From NCBI GenBank assembly GCA_002104895.1, contig MCFG01000161.1, positions 1 through 64,000 on the forward strand: a stretch of 64,000 nucleotides of DNA, written 5' to 3'. The stretch is from Anaeromyces robustus. Taxonomy: Eukaryota > Neocallimastigomycota > Neocallimastigomycetes > Neocallimastigales > Neocallimastigaceae. Under the pieces are notes generated by a model. It did not search any database, was not told the origin of the DNA, and saw only the letters and a program-made list of their open reading frames with translations. Positions 17,266-32,217 of the stretch are shown piece after piece; position 1 is the stretch's first letter; each line of letters begins with the position of its first letter. Both the position numbers and the translations under genes were made by a program.

Positions 17266-18659
17266 TTAAAATAATTTAATACAATAAAAAAAATTATATC
17301 TTTTTTTATATTGAATATGTATCATTTAAAAAAAAAAAAAAGAGAAAAATAATGTATATATATATTTATATATTTATATTTACAAGATGACACCTGAAAC
17401 AATTAATTAGCATAGGACAATCTTTTCTATAATGTTGATCCAATGTTCTTTCATTAAACTTTTCATTTTTCTCTTCACAAAATATACAAATACTGATACA
17501 ATTATAAGAAAAATACCATTTTTATTTATATTTCAATAAATATACGTTAATAATCTTTTTTTTTTTAATATTGTATATTATATATAATATATAATTTTTA
17601 ATTATTTAAAGTTGTAAATAAATTCCACTTACTGATTTTTATTGAAATTTTCCAAATATGATTCACTATTTTCTATATTTGATACTATTATAGTATAAAA
17701 AAAAATTAATTAAAAAAAATCAATTAGATTTTATTTTATTATTTAATAATAATTATAATTGAGATTCTTGGTTAATGATATAGATATTTAATATATATGT
17801 ATATATATATATACCTTCTTCATTTCCTTTGTATTCAGAATAACTAATATTAGTTATTGAAGATTCCATATATGAAGACGGATCATTATTTTGTAATTTT
17901 GATGAAAAAGATTTGTTATTTACATTAATTATTTCATTACTTTTAGCTTTTTCATGAGTTTTACTTATAATTTCTGTCATTTCTTCATAATCATTTATTA
18001 TACTTTCATTATTATTTTGGAAATAGGAATTGATAACACTTGAGGCATCATGATCTTGCGTTGTATCACATGTTTCATTTTTACTTTTATCTTTACTTTT
18101 ATCTTTTAAATATATATCTATATTATATATATATATATATAATACATATTTAATAAATTAAAATATTTTATAAATAAAAATATTTATATGTATATATATA
18201 TATATATATATAAAAGTCATAATAATTATTTTATAATACCATATATTGAATTATTCTTTTCGGATTTTAAAGAATTAGATTTTATTTTAATGATATTTAA
18301 AACTTGAGGATTTAAATCTTTAATATATTCATTTAAAATTTCATTATTATAACCAATATCTACGGAAACTTCTGCCACAAGGGATGATGCAATATTCCTA
18401 ACTTTTCCATTTTGATGATTGAAAAATGGTATAACAAATTTCATTACATTCTTAAATATTAAATTAAAAAAAAAAAAAAAAAGATAAGAAAAAATTAAAG
18501 ACATAAAAAAAAAGATAAAATTAATTAATTTATATAATTAAAATTAAATATTTTAATGAAATATCTTTAAAAGAAAAAAAAGTATATATATATATATTTT
18601 AATTTTTATATATCATAATATCATAATATACTTACATCAAATGTTAATCCATTTTCATC

Positions 18660-18690
<31 letters not shown>

Positions 18691-19464
18691 GATATACCAT
18701 ATTTTTTAATTATATCTAATAATAATTGTAATCTTGAAAGAGCATATCTCCATGGAATTAATGGTACAGATACATTATTATCAATTTTTAATTCCTTTTT
18801 ACCTGTTGTTTTTATAGAAGTATTAAATGGTCTAAATATATATGGAAGAATAGAATATGGTTTAATATGGAAAAAGGATGACATTTTCATAAAGGTATTA
18901 AGTGCGCACTATTAAATTTATTGTTATATTATTAAATAAATAAATGAATAAATAAATAAATATATATATATATATATCTATATATATTTCTATTTATATT
19001 ATATTTATATAATAATAAACAATTACTTCTTTTATTCTTCTATTCATATCAGCTGATTTAATAAATATTTGTGAAGTTAAGAAATCCATTTCATTAAAAA
19101 GTAAGGTAGATAAATCTAAATTTTTTACAATTACTTTATATATAAAATTATTTAGAAAAGGAAAAAAAGGTAAAAAAGGATATAAAAAAATTTTTAGATG
19201 AATAGAATTTTATTTTTAAATCATAAAAATAATTAAAAAATTTTTAATTCATTATTATTTTATTTTTTTTATGCTTACATGATATTAAAAGTAAAAGATC
19301 CATAGAGGTATTAATAATTTTTTCTCTAGTATCTTCAATACTATATTTTAATACTTGAATAGATGCCATAATAAATTCTTCTTGTTTTGATTTATTATTA
19401 TTATTGTTGTTATGATATTTTTTTAATCTATTGTTATTATTATTACTATTACTATTACTACTAC

Positions 19465-19541
<77 letters not shown>

Positions 19542-21189
19542 CATTCATTATAATTGTTTTTTAACCGCTGTATAATATGTCTTAAAGCCCATTCTTTATA
19601 TTGAAATCTTAAACTAAATAAAGATCGTATAACAAATTCACTAAATATGGATATAGATAATTCATAATCATTAACTATTGATTTATGTAATGGTTCTAAT
19701 TTTTTTTCCTCTGGTTTATCCTTATTTTCATTATAATCATAATTATCATTTATTTTTAATTCTCCATCATTATCAATATTAAATAAATTATTATTATTAG
19801 TAGTAGTAGTAGTAGTGGCTATATTAGTAGCCATAGAATTATTAAAATTATTTGATGATAATAATTTTTGACTTCTATTACGATTCAGTGAATCTGAAAA
19901 TTCTTTTAATTTATTTTTATCTTCAAAATCTTTAGAAAATTGTTCATGATAACTACTTTTTTTACTACTAATAAAGCTAGAATTATAATTGTTATTATTA
20001 TTATTAATATTATTATTATCATTTCTTTGATTATGATTATTAAGAGTACTAAATGAATTATCAATATAATCATTCTCATATTCTAATATATTAAAGTTTT
20101 CATTTTCATAAATATATATTTCTTTAGTTTCTGGATTTTGTTCCACTATTAATTCACTATTCTTCTTTAAATTATTAATAGCTATATCTTTAATATAATC
20201 AATATTTGCCTATAAAAATTAAATAAATAATAATATATATAAAGAAAGAAAGAAATTTATTTTCAATAAATATATTAGTATTAATAAATAATAAATATAA
20301 ATGAAAAAAAAAATGAAATTAAAATAATTAAAATAATAATAAATAATAAATGTTATAAATTAGAACCTTAATATTTTCAGCTTCATCTATATTTTCATCT
20401 TTAATAGCTTGTATTCTTAAATCTAACATTTTATTTATTTTATTTTGTGACTTTTAAATGAATAAATAAATACATAATTGATAAATAAATATATGAAAAA
20501 ATAATAATTATATATTTATTATATATATATTAATATAATTAATTATATATATATTAATATAAATATACCTCTATAAAAATAATTAATAATGTATTAATGA
20601 TCTTGGCGAACTCATTCTTTCCATCTTAAAAGTTTTTATGAGTTAAGTATAATAATAAAAATAATAATTTTTTAAAAATTTTACAAATATATATATATAT
20701 ATTTTAAAGAAATAAATGATGAATTATTATAATATTATAATATATATTATATTATAAAAAAAATAGAAAAGCATATATATTAATATATTATATATATATT
20801 TTTTATAAATATTATTATAAAAATTATTATTATAATTATTACTTTTTATTGCTTTTCTTTTAGCATCATTTAAAGCATTAATATATTGTCTAAGTTCAGC
20901 TCCTTTTTGTGATCTTTTTTTATTATTATTATTTAATATTGATTTATTTCTATTATAAATTCTATTATTTTGATCAATAGTACTAATAACATCATCTTCT
21001 GTCCTAAATGATATTTCATAATCATTTAAATAATTATCACTTTTATATAAAGAACTATTATTGCGACTATAATCTCTCTTTATATCTTTTTCTCTTTCTT
21101 TATTATTATTATCATTATTATTATTATTATTATTATTGTTGTTGTTGTTGTTACTGTTGTTGTAATTGTTGTTATTATTGTTATTGTTA

Positions 21190-21283
<94 letters not shown>

Positions 21284-23567
21284 ATTCTAGGGAAGAGTCA
21301 TGTATCATTTTATTTAATTCATTATCCATAATATCATATATATTCTTACTACTCTTATTATTTTTATTTTTATTTTTAATATCCACATTATTATTATTGT
21401 TATTATTATTATTGTTGTTTTTATTATTATTGTTGTTATTATTATTGCTAATATTATTATTATTATTATTTCTATTGTTTTTACTATCATTATCATTGTT
21501 ATTGGTATTTCTATTATTATTATTGCTTATTTTATTTTTTATAATATTGTTATTTGTGTGATTTTGATTTTTATTCTTATTTTTATTTTGGATATTATTT
21601 TCATTTATTCTTTTTTCAGATAGGCTATTATCATAACTATTTACAATGGATAAACCAACACTCATAACACTACTCAATTCATCTTCACTACTAGTTTCAT
21701 TAATATTCTTGGTATCATGATGAATATCATCATAATTTACAGTACTTGAAATTGAATTTTCAGTATCATTTATTATTGAATCTTTTATATAATTACGATT
21801 AATATTTTCATTATTTTTATGAGTAGTAGTATTACTATTGATATTCTTATTACTTTTTGAATTAATATATATATCTTTTGATTTCATATATCTCTTTTTT
21901 TCATAATTATCATTATCATTATTATTTTCATTATCATTATCACTTTCATTTTCATTTTCATTTTCATTATCATTATCATCAATATATCTATCTTCTTTCT
22001 TTACTTTATATTTTTTATCTCTTTTTTTTAATGGACTTCTAATAATTTCATTCATATTAGCTAAATTATTAATTAAATTACTATTCTTATTATTCTTTAT
22101 TTTAGATATATTATTTTTTTGTTTTAGTGTTTTGTTTTCCGATTTTTTATCATCTATTATCACAGGACTAGTATTTTTATTATATATATTTTGTTGATTT
22201 GATTTATCTTCCCCTAATGGAATACCATTTACTTTAACTGATATTATTCCTACCTACATAATATATATTTTTATATTTCAATATATATATAGAAAATAGA
22301 AAAAAAGGAAAAATTATTAATTCTTTATTTAGTATATTATATAAAAATTTTATGATTCTTAATATCAACTTAATATTAAAATATTAAAATATAGTTTCTA
22401 CCTGGTTATCTTTGTTTGATTTATTTTTATAACATTCATATATTACTAATTTTATATATTGTGCATTTCTATTTATTTTTATTGATTTTAATTCTCTTGC
22501 ATTATTATTTTCTTCTTGATTATCATATAAGGTAAAATAACTATTTTATATAATTTTTTATAAAATATATATATATATATATATATAACATTAATACTAA
22601 TGTCTAATAATTTTATAATAATTTATAATAATTTATATTAAATTATAAATTTTAGGAAAATAAAAAAAACACAAATACATATCATTATATGTATTTTCCT
22701 AAAAAGGAAATTAAAAATTTTTTAAAAAATACTATACAGTAAAATTCTATATAAAAAAAAATATTAATATATAAATTTACCCTATTCTTTCAAATTCAAT
22801 TGCAACAAAAAATTGATATAATTTTTCATAGTCAATATTTTTAATATTTTTTTCAATATTTGGCATTTCAATATAATTTCCAAGAAATAGTTCAACTTTT
22901 GAAGGTATATAACGTTGATGAAATAAAATTTGAACATTATTAATTATACATGGACCATTAACTAATTGTAATGTTATATATTGAGGGTATTGACAATTTC
23001 TATTCATTATTATTATGGATAAATTATTTAACAACGTTATATTTATATATATAAATTAAAAATAAAAAAATGAACAAAAAAATTTTAAAATAACATTTTT
23101 TTAAAAAATAAAAAAAAAAAAGAATGAAAAAAAAAATATTAAAATTAAAAATTGAAATTTCATATAAATTTATATTAATATTCATTTTTAGTTTTTATTT
23201 AATAACAATACTTTGAAGATATCCAAGTTTTACAATCTTTATCAATATCATTCACACTTAATTTATAAGGTGAAAAAGTTCCATAATTACTTGAACATTG
23301 AATTATTCCAAATTCTAAATTTTGTTCTTGTTGTTGTTGTTGATATATTAAATTATTATTAAAAATATTTTCATATTGAACTTTATTAGAAATAACATTT
23401 TTTTTAATCATTACTTGATTTTGTTGTTCAGAATTTAAAATCTCTTCTGAAGAATCATTATTAGAATCTTCATAATATTTTTCTTTATCTTTTTTTAATA
23501 ATTCTTTATTTTCTTTTTTAGGACTTTTATGATAATTAATTTTTTTTTTACTTATAATATCTTTCAT
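16719..23567 (-). CDS. CEP104: Centrosomal/ciliary tip protein CEP104, 15 exons, about 1533 aa
   Basis: A ciliary-tip microtubule-binding protein (FAP256 in Chlamydomonas). Exons, high to low: 23567..23212, 22999..22781, 22540..22402, 22253..20843, 20624..20569, 20450..20367, 20209..19279, 19133..19027, 18908..18636, 18450..18240, 18117..17815, 17684..17633, 17492..17384, 17194..17047, 16921..16719; 4602 nt in frame. Domains run in the family order. The N-terminal jelly roll (about residues 85-250) has CQYPQYITLQLV, FHQRYIPSKVELFLG, ARELKSIKI and NQVGIISVKVNG. Short charged helices follow (NALNDAKRKAIK; IQAIKDENIDEAENIK). A TOG-like helical array (about 925-1262) opens with FQYKEWALRHIIQRL. 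The C-terminal zinc fingers (1382-1533) have CIFCEE, HYRKDC, CDKCN, CQLCN and HMKKC. Length exceeds human CEP104 (about 925 aa) mainly through Asn-rich insertions, including runs at 21208-21282 and 19463-19540. Domain order makes the call secure; small exons are less certain. Confidence 0.87.
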
Positions 23568-24397
23568 TTTTTATTAATTTTTCCTTTTTTTTTTTTTTTT
23601 CTATTCTGTACAAAAAAATTATTTCAAAAAGTTATAAATAAATTATAAAAAAAAAATTTTTTTTAAATAATATATAATAAATGTATTTATTATATTTTCA
23701 TAATGAAAAAGTTAATATATAAATAAAAATAGATAGTCATATAACATAAAAAGTTGTTTTTCTTTTTTAATTGATTATGTTTCCCTTATCTTTTTTTTTC
23801 TTTATATTATTTCTAATGTTTTAATTTAATTATTTACATATACTTAAAAAAGAAAATAAAAATATATAATTTTTATTCAATAAAAATTATTATATTTAAA
23901 AAAAAATTATTAAAAAAAATAATTCACTAATTACTTAACAAACTCTTAACCTATACGTTATTTTAATTAAAAAATTTTTTTAATTAAATTAATGAAAACT
24001 TTAATAAATTTTAAATTTAAAAAAAAAAAAAATAAAAAGAATTTTTTCCTCTTTTTTTTTAATATATATTTTATTTAAATTTTTATTAATTTTTATTTTT
24101 TTTTTTTTTTTAAAAAAAAATTAAAGGTATTATTTTTAAAAAATAAAAAATAAAATAATATTGATATTGAAATTTATTATTTTTTCTAATAGATAGATAA
24201 ACAGATAAAATAAAAACTAAAAAATAACTATATAAATGACAATATAAAAAATTTAATCTTAATAAATATTAATTCTTTTTTCAATTATATACATATATAT
24301 ATAATGAATTAAAATTAAATCATAAGTTCATTAGATAGAATTATTTTTTTTTTTTTTAAATTCTTTTTTTTTTTTTCTTTTTTTCTTCAAAAAAAAT
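23568..24397. other. Intergenic upstream of CEP104
   Basis: Lies between the start of CEP104 and the 3' end of the Sel1-repeat gene, both on the minus strand. It holds only poly-A/poly-T-rich sequence; the CEP104 promoter is expected here but no specific element is recognisable. Confidence 0.75.
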
Positions 24398-25335
24398 TTA
24401 TATATCTAAATCAATTTCTGCATCAGGAGATGGCATTTCACCTTCCCATAAACCATTTTCTTTTAAAGTTTCATATAATTTTTTTGCTTTATCAATATTA
24501 CGTTTTACCCCAATACCAAATAAGTAACAATCAGCAATTAATTTTATAACAGAATAATCTCCTAAATCAATAGCTTGTTCATAATATTCAATAGCTTTTT
24601 TTGGATCACTTTTTAAATATTTTGGTATACCTAAAAAATGATGATTTCCTACAGTTTTACATGCTGAAGCATCTTTCATTTTTATTGCTTTATAATAATA
24701 TTCAAAAGCAACAGAAAGATCGGGTTTAATCTAGAAAAATATAATATCAACATATTTTAGTTATTCAAAAAAAAATTTTTTTATTTATATATTACTAATA
24801 TAATATTAATATTTATATAATAAAATTTTTTTAAAAAAAAAATAAAATAAAATAAAATAAAATAAAAATTTTTTTTTATTATTATTATTACTGTTGAATC
24901 TTTATTTTTATTGGATAAAGTAACAGTAGTATCTGTTCCATAAAAATATTCATCACCGATATATTTCATTAATTGACCATCATTATTATTTTCTGCTACT
25001 TTTAATAATAATTTATAAGCTTGTTGAATATTTTGAGGAACCCCTTCACCAAAATATAAACAATGAGCAACCTTAGCACTTGCTTTTAAATCACCCAAAA
25101 GTGCAGCTTTTTGATAATAATTAAATGAAATTATTTTATTTTTATTATTTGATTCTATAATAAATTAAAAAAAAAAAGAAAAAAGAAAAAAAAAGAGAGG
25201 ATTAATATGAAAATAAATAATTAATAATAAAATAATAAAATCACATTTTAATTTCGAATAAAAAGAATAATAAATATTGTATATATAATAAAATAATAAT
25301 AATAATATAATAATAAGTATAATAAGTATAATAAG

Positions 25336-25379
<44 letters not shown>

Positions 25380-26402
25380 TATAAATAGAAATATAAATAT
25401 ATTATTCATTTATTCGAAATACGAAATAAAAAATAATGTAAAGGAAAGAAAATAAAAAAATATAAAAAAAAAAAGTGATTATTTTTTTTATTACTATTAG
25501 TATTATCATCATGATAATAATAAATATCTCCTAATCTTCTTAAAGAATCCACATCTTCATATTCTTTAGCAGCAATTTTATAATATTTTTCAGCAAGACG
25601 ACCATTATGGGATAATTTTATATCATCTAATCCAAAATCATAAGCTTTAGCAACATATTTTATACTTGATAAATCACCATATTTTGCGGCCATTTTTCTA
25701 TAATGAAATGAAAATTTTTTTTTCTTATTTAAATATTTATTTTTACGTTTTTCTTTCAAATTATTTTTAATAATTGTTTTTTGAATTTTTTGAATATTTG
25801 GTGATTTAAGATTATTAAATGTCTAAATTATATATATATATATAATTAATTAATTAATTAATATTAATTGAAAATATTTAATATATAAAATAAGTAAATA
25901 AATAAATAAATAAATAATGTTAAATATAATATATTAATAATGAAATATAAAAAGAAACATAAGTTTAATATATATTTCATAATTTTTTTTTGTTTTACAT
26001 TTAATAAAGAAACTTTCTTTCTATAAATTCTTTTAACTTTAGTTTTAGGATTTAATTTGTTTGGAGTTTTAGTTGGAGTTATTAAAATATTTTTATTATT
26101 ATTATTATTAGTATTATTAATATTATTATTTGAATAAATTGGTACATATACATTATTCGTTTTATTTGGTGATGGTAAAACTTGTAATTCTGATTTATTT
26201 AATAGTGAATAAGATTTTTCTATAGTAGGAACAATTTGATTTGAATTTGATGATGACTTTGAATCATTTTCATCTTGAGTCATAATATCATCTGAAAGAT
26301 AAGAATCATCTGAGGAAAATGAAGAAGATGAAGAAAATCTAATTGAATCTTCACTTTCACTAGAAACTTCATCTTCATCTGTCAAAAACAAAAAAAAAAA
26401 AA

Positions 26403-26433
<31 letters not shown>

Positions 26434-28170
26434 TTATAATAAGATTTGTTATATATTCATTAGTTTTCATTTTTTTATTTTATTTTATTTTATTTTTATT
26501 ATTATTCTTATTTTTATTTTTATTTAAAACTAGTTTTATTTAAATTTACCTGGATAATCCTCTTCATCTGAAAATTCTTCTTGTAATAAAAAGGTACCAT
26601 TATTATATCCTTCAGCTAATATTATCATAGCTTCTATATCTTTTTGATGAGCAGCAATTTTTAAAAATTGACAAGCTTTTCTATAATTTTTTTCCGTACC
26701 AATACCAAACATATAACATCTAGCAGCTGCTTTTTGACAATTAACATCACCATTATAAGCAGAATTAATATAATTTTTAAATATTTTTTCATTTTCATCT
26801 TCATCTAATATATTTGAACTATCAATATTCATATCATTGACATCAACATCATATTCATTTTTAGAATAGTATAAATTATTAAAAGTCATATTTGAATTTG
26901 AATCATCAATATTTTTTTTTCTTTTATGAATTTTTTTCTCTTGATCTGATTTTGGTGATATTTTCACAATTAATGATTTATTTGTTTTTTTCTTTCGAGA
27001 AATAACATTTATTTTAGGATTATTTAATGTATTTTTTAATGCTTTTTTAATGTTATTATTATTATTATTATTATTATTATAACTATTATTATTATTGTTA
27101 TTGTTATTATCACTAATATTGTTGTTGTTTTTATTATTATTGTTGTTATTATCACTATTATTGCTGTTGTTTTTATTATTTTTATTAATAATAGAAGTAG
27201 CATCAGCAGAGGTTATATTAGTATCTGTAGTTATTAAAGTTACTTTAGTTTCCTTATTTTTAGTATAAAAATTATCTATTTCATTGCTATTATTACTGTT
27301 AATATTATTAGTATTATTATAGTTATTTGTAGTAGTATTAGTATTAGTATTAGTAGTAGTATTAGTATTAGCAGTAGTAATAGTATTAGTATTAGTAGTA
27401 GTATTAGTATTAGTATTAGTATTAGTATTAGTATTAGTATTAATATTAGTAGTTGTATTAGTATTAGTATTAGTAGTAGTATTAGTATTAGCAGTAGTAA
27501 TAGTATTAGTATTAGTAGTAGTATTAGTATTAGTAGTTGTATTAATATTAGTATTAGTAGTAGTATTAGTATTAGTATTAGTATTAGTATTAGTATTAGT
27601 ATTAGTAGTAGTATTAGTAGTAGTATTAGTAGTAGTAGTATTAGTATTAGTATTAGTATTATTATTAGTATTAGTATTATTATTTATATCACTATTAGTA
27701 CTACTACTACTACTACCACTAATGCTACTGATATTACTACTATTACTACTAATACTACTAATACTATTAATACTATTACTTCTACTAATACTATCACTAT
27801 TGCTATTATCATTATCATTGACATCTTTATTTATGTTTATATTATCATAATTATTTAATAATTCCTTAGAAAATGGTAAATTATATTGATGATTCTCTTG
27901 TAATTTTTGAATATTTTCATAATTTTGAAGGTTGTTATGTTGAAAATCCTGAAATGATAAAGAAGATAAATCATTCTTTGATATATTATTTTGCTTATAG
28001 ATGGTAATATTTTCTAATTTATTGTTTTTATTTTCATCATATTTATTACGGTTATAAATTGATTGCATATTTTTCTGAGTTATTAAACTACCTGTATTAT
28101 AAGAATGACTTGGTGTATTATTATCATTTGTAATATACCCCAAATTATCATTAATAGATGAAATACTCAT
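24398..28170 (-). CDS. Sel1-like repeat protein with Thr/Asn-repeat N-terminus, five exons, about 974 aa
   Basis: Exons, high to low: 28170..26550, 26378..25999, 25822..25495, 25154..24892, 24730..24398, in frame, 2925 nt. Residues 1-460 are low complexity: Ser/Asn, then about 150 residues of alternating Thr and Asn, then poly-Asn. After this come Sel1-type helical pairs (about 460-540 and 690-970), seen as KAAARCYMFGIGTEKNYRKA, KVAHCLYFGEGVPQNIQQAY, LGDIYYYH and IADCYLFGIGVKRNIDKAKK. A Ser/Asp-rich acidic linker and a Lys-rich patch split the first repeats from the rest. Sel1 repeats are protein-interaction scaffolds used in ER quality control (Hrd3/SEL1L) and chitin synthase activation (Skt5/Chs4). 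There is no signal peptide or transmembrane helix, so an ER-lumenal Hrd3 role is unlikely; the exact partner cannot be told. Confidence 0.75.
27335..27534. repeat. 120-bp-period duplication inside the Thr/Asn-repeat coding tract
   Basis: The stretch at about 27335-27414 is repeated almost exactly at about 27455-27534, an offset of 120 bp (40 codons), within a longer ATTAGT hexamer array. It carries the same rare variant units (TTAGCAG and AATAGT) in both copies, so it is a segmental duplication and not just a phase of the hexamer. Confidence 0.85.
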
Positions 28171-31100
28171 TTTTTAATAATAGAATTAAATATAAATAAA
28201 TAACAAAAAAAAAAAAAAAAGTTATAAATAATCTTTTATAAAATAAAATAAAAAAAATAAAATAAAATAAAATAAAAATAAAAAAATAAAAAAGAAAGAA
28301 AAGAAAACAAAATATTTATTACATACAAAAAATTGATATTTAAAATATATATATTTATTTATTTATTATTTATTTATTTTTTATTACTTTTTTTCTTCTT
28401 TTTTTTTTTTTGGATAATAAAAAATTCAAAATTTTAAAATTTAATATCATCATTTTTTGTGATTATTGTATGTGGGACAAAAATTTTTTTTAATATATTA
28501 AAATTTAAAAAAAATAATCAACACATTTTTTATAATAGAATCTATTAATATTAATATTAATATTAATATTAATATTAAATATAAATATTCTTTTATTAAT
28601 ATTTATTATTTTATTAATATTTATTATTTATAATGTTTATAATGTTGTAACTTTTTTTTTTTTTTTTTTTTTTAATAAATTTTTATTGTCATTTAATGTT
28701 CCTTGTTCTTTTTTATTTTTATTAAAATAAATAATGATAGTTAACATATTTATACAATTGTAACATAATTAGCATAATTAATCGAATTACAGACAAACCA
28801 TTTTTATAATAAAAAAAAAAAAAAAGTATTCTGTTATATAATAAAATATACATTTTAAATGGTAAAGTTTACAATATAACTTTAAAAGAAATATATATCA
28901 ATAAAAAGTTTTTTTTAAAAAAAGTTTATTTATAATATTATAAGAAAAAAAAAACGTATAGTAGAATATGGGAAAAAATAGTTTATTATAATTCATATAT
29001 AGAAAAAATATTCCTTTAATTCTTTAAACTCATTTAAAACATTCTATTCTATTTGTTAAATAATTATATCAACAAAAATAAAAATATAATAAAGACCAAT
29101 AAATACAACAAATAAAAAAAAAGTGTTTATCATTCTTATAGTCTTGTAATCAACCATATATAGATATTATAGCTATCATTCATCTTTCTTTTTATTATTA
29201 TTATTACTATTATATTTATTATAATTATTATTATTTAACTATCATTATGATTATCATTATGATTATTATTATTACTATTATTACTATTATTATTACTTAT
29301 TATTATTACTTATTTATTATTTAATAAAATTTCAAATGAAATATTATTGAAATTATATTAAAATAGATATAGTTAATTACTTAAAGTTAAAATCTTATGA
29401 AGATAAAATTTAATAAAGTATAAATAAAATATAATTATAATAATAAAAAAAAAAGGTTTGTTCATCAATTAATATTAACATTTAATTTTTTTTTAAAGAA
29501 AATCTGTCAAACGTTTTACAATAAATCATAAAATATAACAAGATATAATAAGGTTTTATATATAAACATAAAACCATATCCATTTAAAACTTTTTTAATA
29601 ATATATAGTTGAGTTAAATGATGAAATAATATATTATATTTTACAAAATTAACTATAATCATTACACTAATTATAAATTTATTTATTTAAATATTATAAT
29701 ATTTTAGATTAAATAAAAATAATGTTGACTAAGCTAAGAAGATAAAGAATATATAATACTCCATATTATTTTTTTACTCTTCATGTTATATGTCAATGAT
29801 AGGAATAAAAAAAAAAAGTTTTTTTTTTTTATTTTTTTAATTATTTTTTATATTTAAATTTTAAATTAATTTTTTAATTCTAAAAAATCTAAATTTTAAT
29901 TAATAAAGAGTCAATTAATTAATTAATTAAATTATTAATTATAATAATTAATAAATGAATTATTTTTAATTTTAATTGTATTTTATTTTAACATTATTAT
30001 ATTAAAAACACAAAAAAACTTATTTTATAATTCTTTTTTTTTTTTTAGTTCTATATATTTGTAGCATTTATAATGATATTTATATATTTTAATAATATTT
30101 ATATAGTGATATTGATAATACTTATTATTACTTTATATTACTTTATATTTTATTTTGAATATTTATTATTAAAAAAAAAATTTCCATTTTATTAATTAAA
30201 ATCTCCAACAAGAACAGAGTGACGCTAAAAAAAATAAAAAGTAACATATTCTAATAGTATAATAATATAGTATATATATTCAATAAACCTCATAATTATT
30301 TTTTTTGATTATATATTTGATGACTGTACATTTGATTTAATTTATAAACAAAATATATTATAAATATTATATATACTTTATTATGATTTATAATAATAAT
30401 CCAATATAATTCTATATTCAATATTCTATAATGCGATAAAGTAATAATTAAATATGCATTAATTTTTTTATTAAAAAAAAAAAAAAAAAAAAAAAGAAAG
30501 ATATAAAATTTAATAATTATATCTTTTACAAATAATTTTAAATATATTAAATATAACTATAAATTTAAATATTTTCTTAATGATAAAAACATATCTATTT
30601 GTTAAATAATAAAATAAAAATTGAATTAGAATAATATTTATTTGTATTAATTTTATTTAGTAATTTTATTTTATTAAGTATTATAATATAATTTATAATA
30701 TAATGTAATTAAGTTATTCCTTATTTCTTATTCCTTATTAATACTTTTAAAATTCATTACTCATTACAAATGGTAAATATAATAAATTTATGGTAAGTTT
30801 TTTTAAAATAAAAAATTTAAAGTTTTTATAAATTATTTTCTATATTTATTTTAATTCAATTATAGAAAATACATTTATAGCAATCATAAAAAAAAAAAAA
30901 AAAAAAAAAGAGAATGAATTATTTTAATTATAATCATAGTCAGTCATAATGTTTCCTATTTTTATGGTTATAAGAATAAAGAATAGAAGGAAAAAAAAAG
31001 TAAACTCTTGTTTTTGTTTTTGTTTTGGTTTTGGTTTTTGGTTTTTTGGTTTTTTCTTTCTTTCTATTTAAAAATTACTTTTTTGGAAACTTGGCGTTTT

Positions 31101-32046
31101 CTATTTAATCAATGTTCATATTCATTTATTTTTCATAATTATTTATTTACTTTATATATTTTTATTTATTTATTTAATATTTTCAAATGAATTTTGAAAT
31201 TCTTTGAATAAAACTTTATTTTTGTTTTTCTATAAATAATATATTAAAATATATTAACAATATTTATTGATTATATTGATACTATATAATATATATATAT
31301 AATTATATATTAATAATATATTGTTATATATTATTTTGTGGCCCTAAATTAAAAAAAATTATTCCAATTAAAAAAAATTAAAAAAAAAATAAAAAATAAA
31401 ATTTTTTCCATTATTTAATTCAGTAATAAATTTTGTATTATAATTCAATAATAAAAAAAAAATTTTTTGCATTAATTGCATTATGTCCTATTTCAATAAT
31501 TACTATTAAACCTAACCATAATAAAGAATTATTTTTATTTATTTTTATATTAGAATTGTTTTTATTTTATTTTATTTTATTTTCACAATATATATATTAT
31601 TTATAAGTTTAAAAATAAATAAAACTACTAATGAAACAAATGTTAATTAACATTTATTTGAAATAATTGTAATTATAATTAATAGTATATAAATTCTTAA
31701 GTAATTGAATAAATGTTTTTTAATTGTATAATTACTAAATAATTATTTCATTTCATCATTTCAGGATATATAATTATAATAAAAATTATTTATTTAAAAT
31801 AATTGAATAATTGAATAATTGAATAATTAAAATATGAAAATTTTCATATAATGTAATACAAATTTATTGGCGTTTTGAAATAATTCATTTTCAATAGGAA
31901 ATGTTTACTCATAATACTAATGAATATATAAATAAATAAATAAATAAATAAACAAATAAATAATAAAAATTAACTAAATAAAATAATAATAGTAATAATA
32001 ATAATATAAAGATATAATAATAATAATAATTAATAATAATAATAAT

Positions 32047-32083
<37 letters not shown>

Positions 32084-32161
32084 TAATAATATTTTATTAA
32101 TATTATTTCATTTATTTATTTATTTATTTATATATTTATATATTTATATATTTATTTATTT

Positions 32162-32217
<56 letters not shown>

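Noticed and set aside
19387-19575. Tyr-rich frame on the plus strand
   Set aside because: It is the mirror translation of the poly-Asn run in CEP104.
21008-21561. Tyr- and Leu-rich frames on the plus strand
   Set aside because: These are other-frame readings of the AAT repeats that encode the CEP104 Asn tracts.
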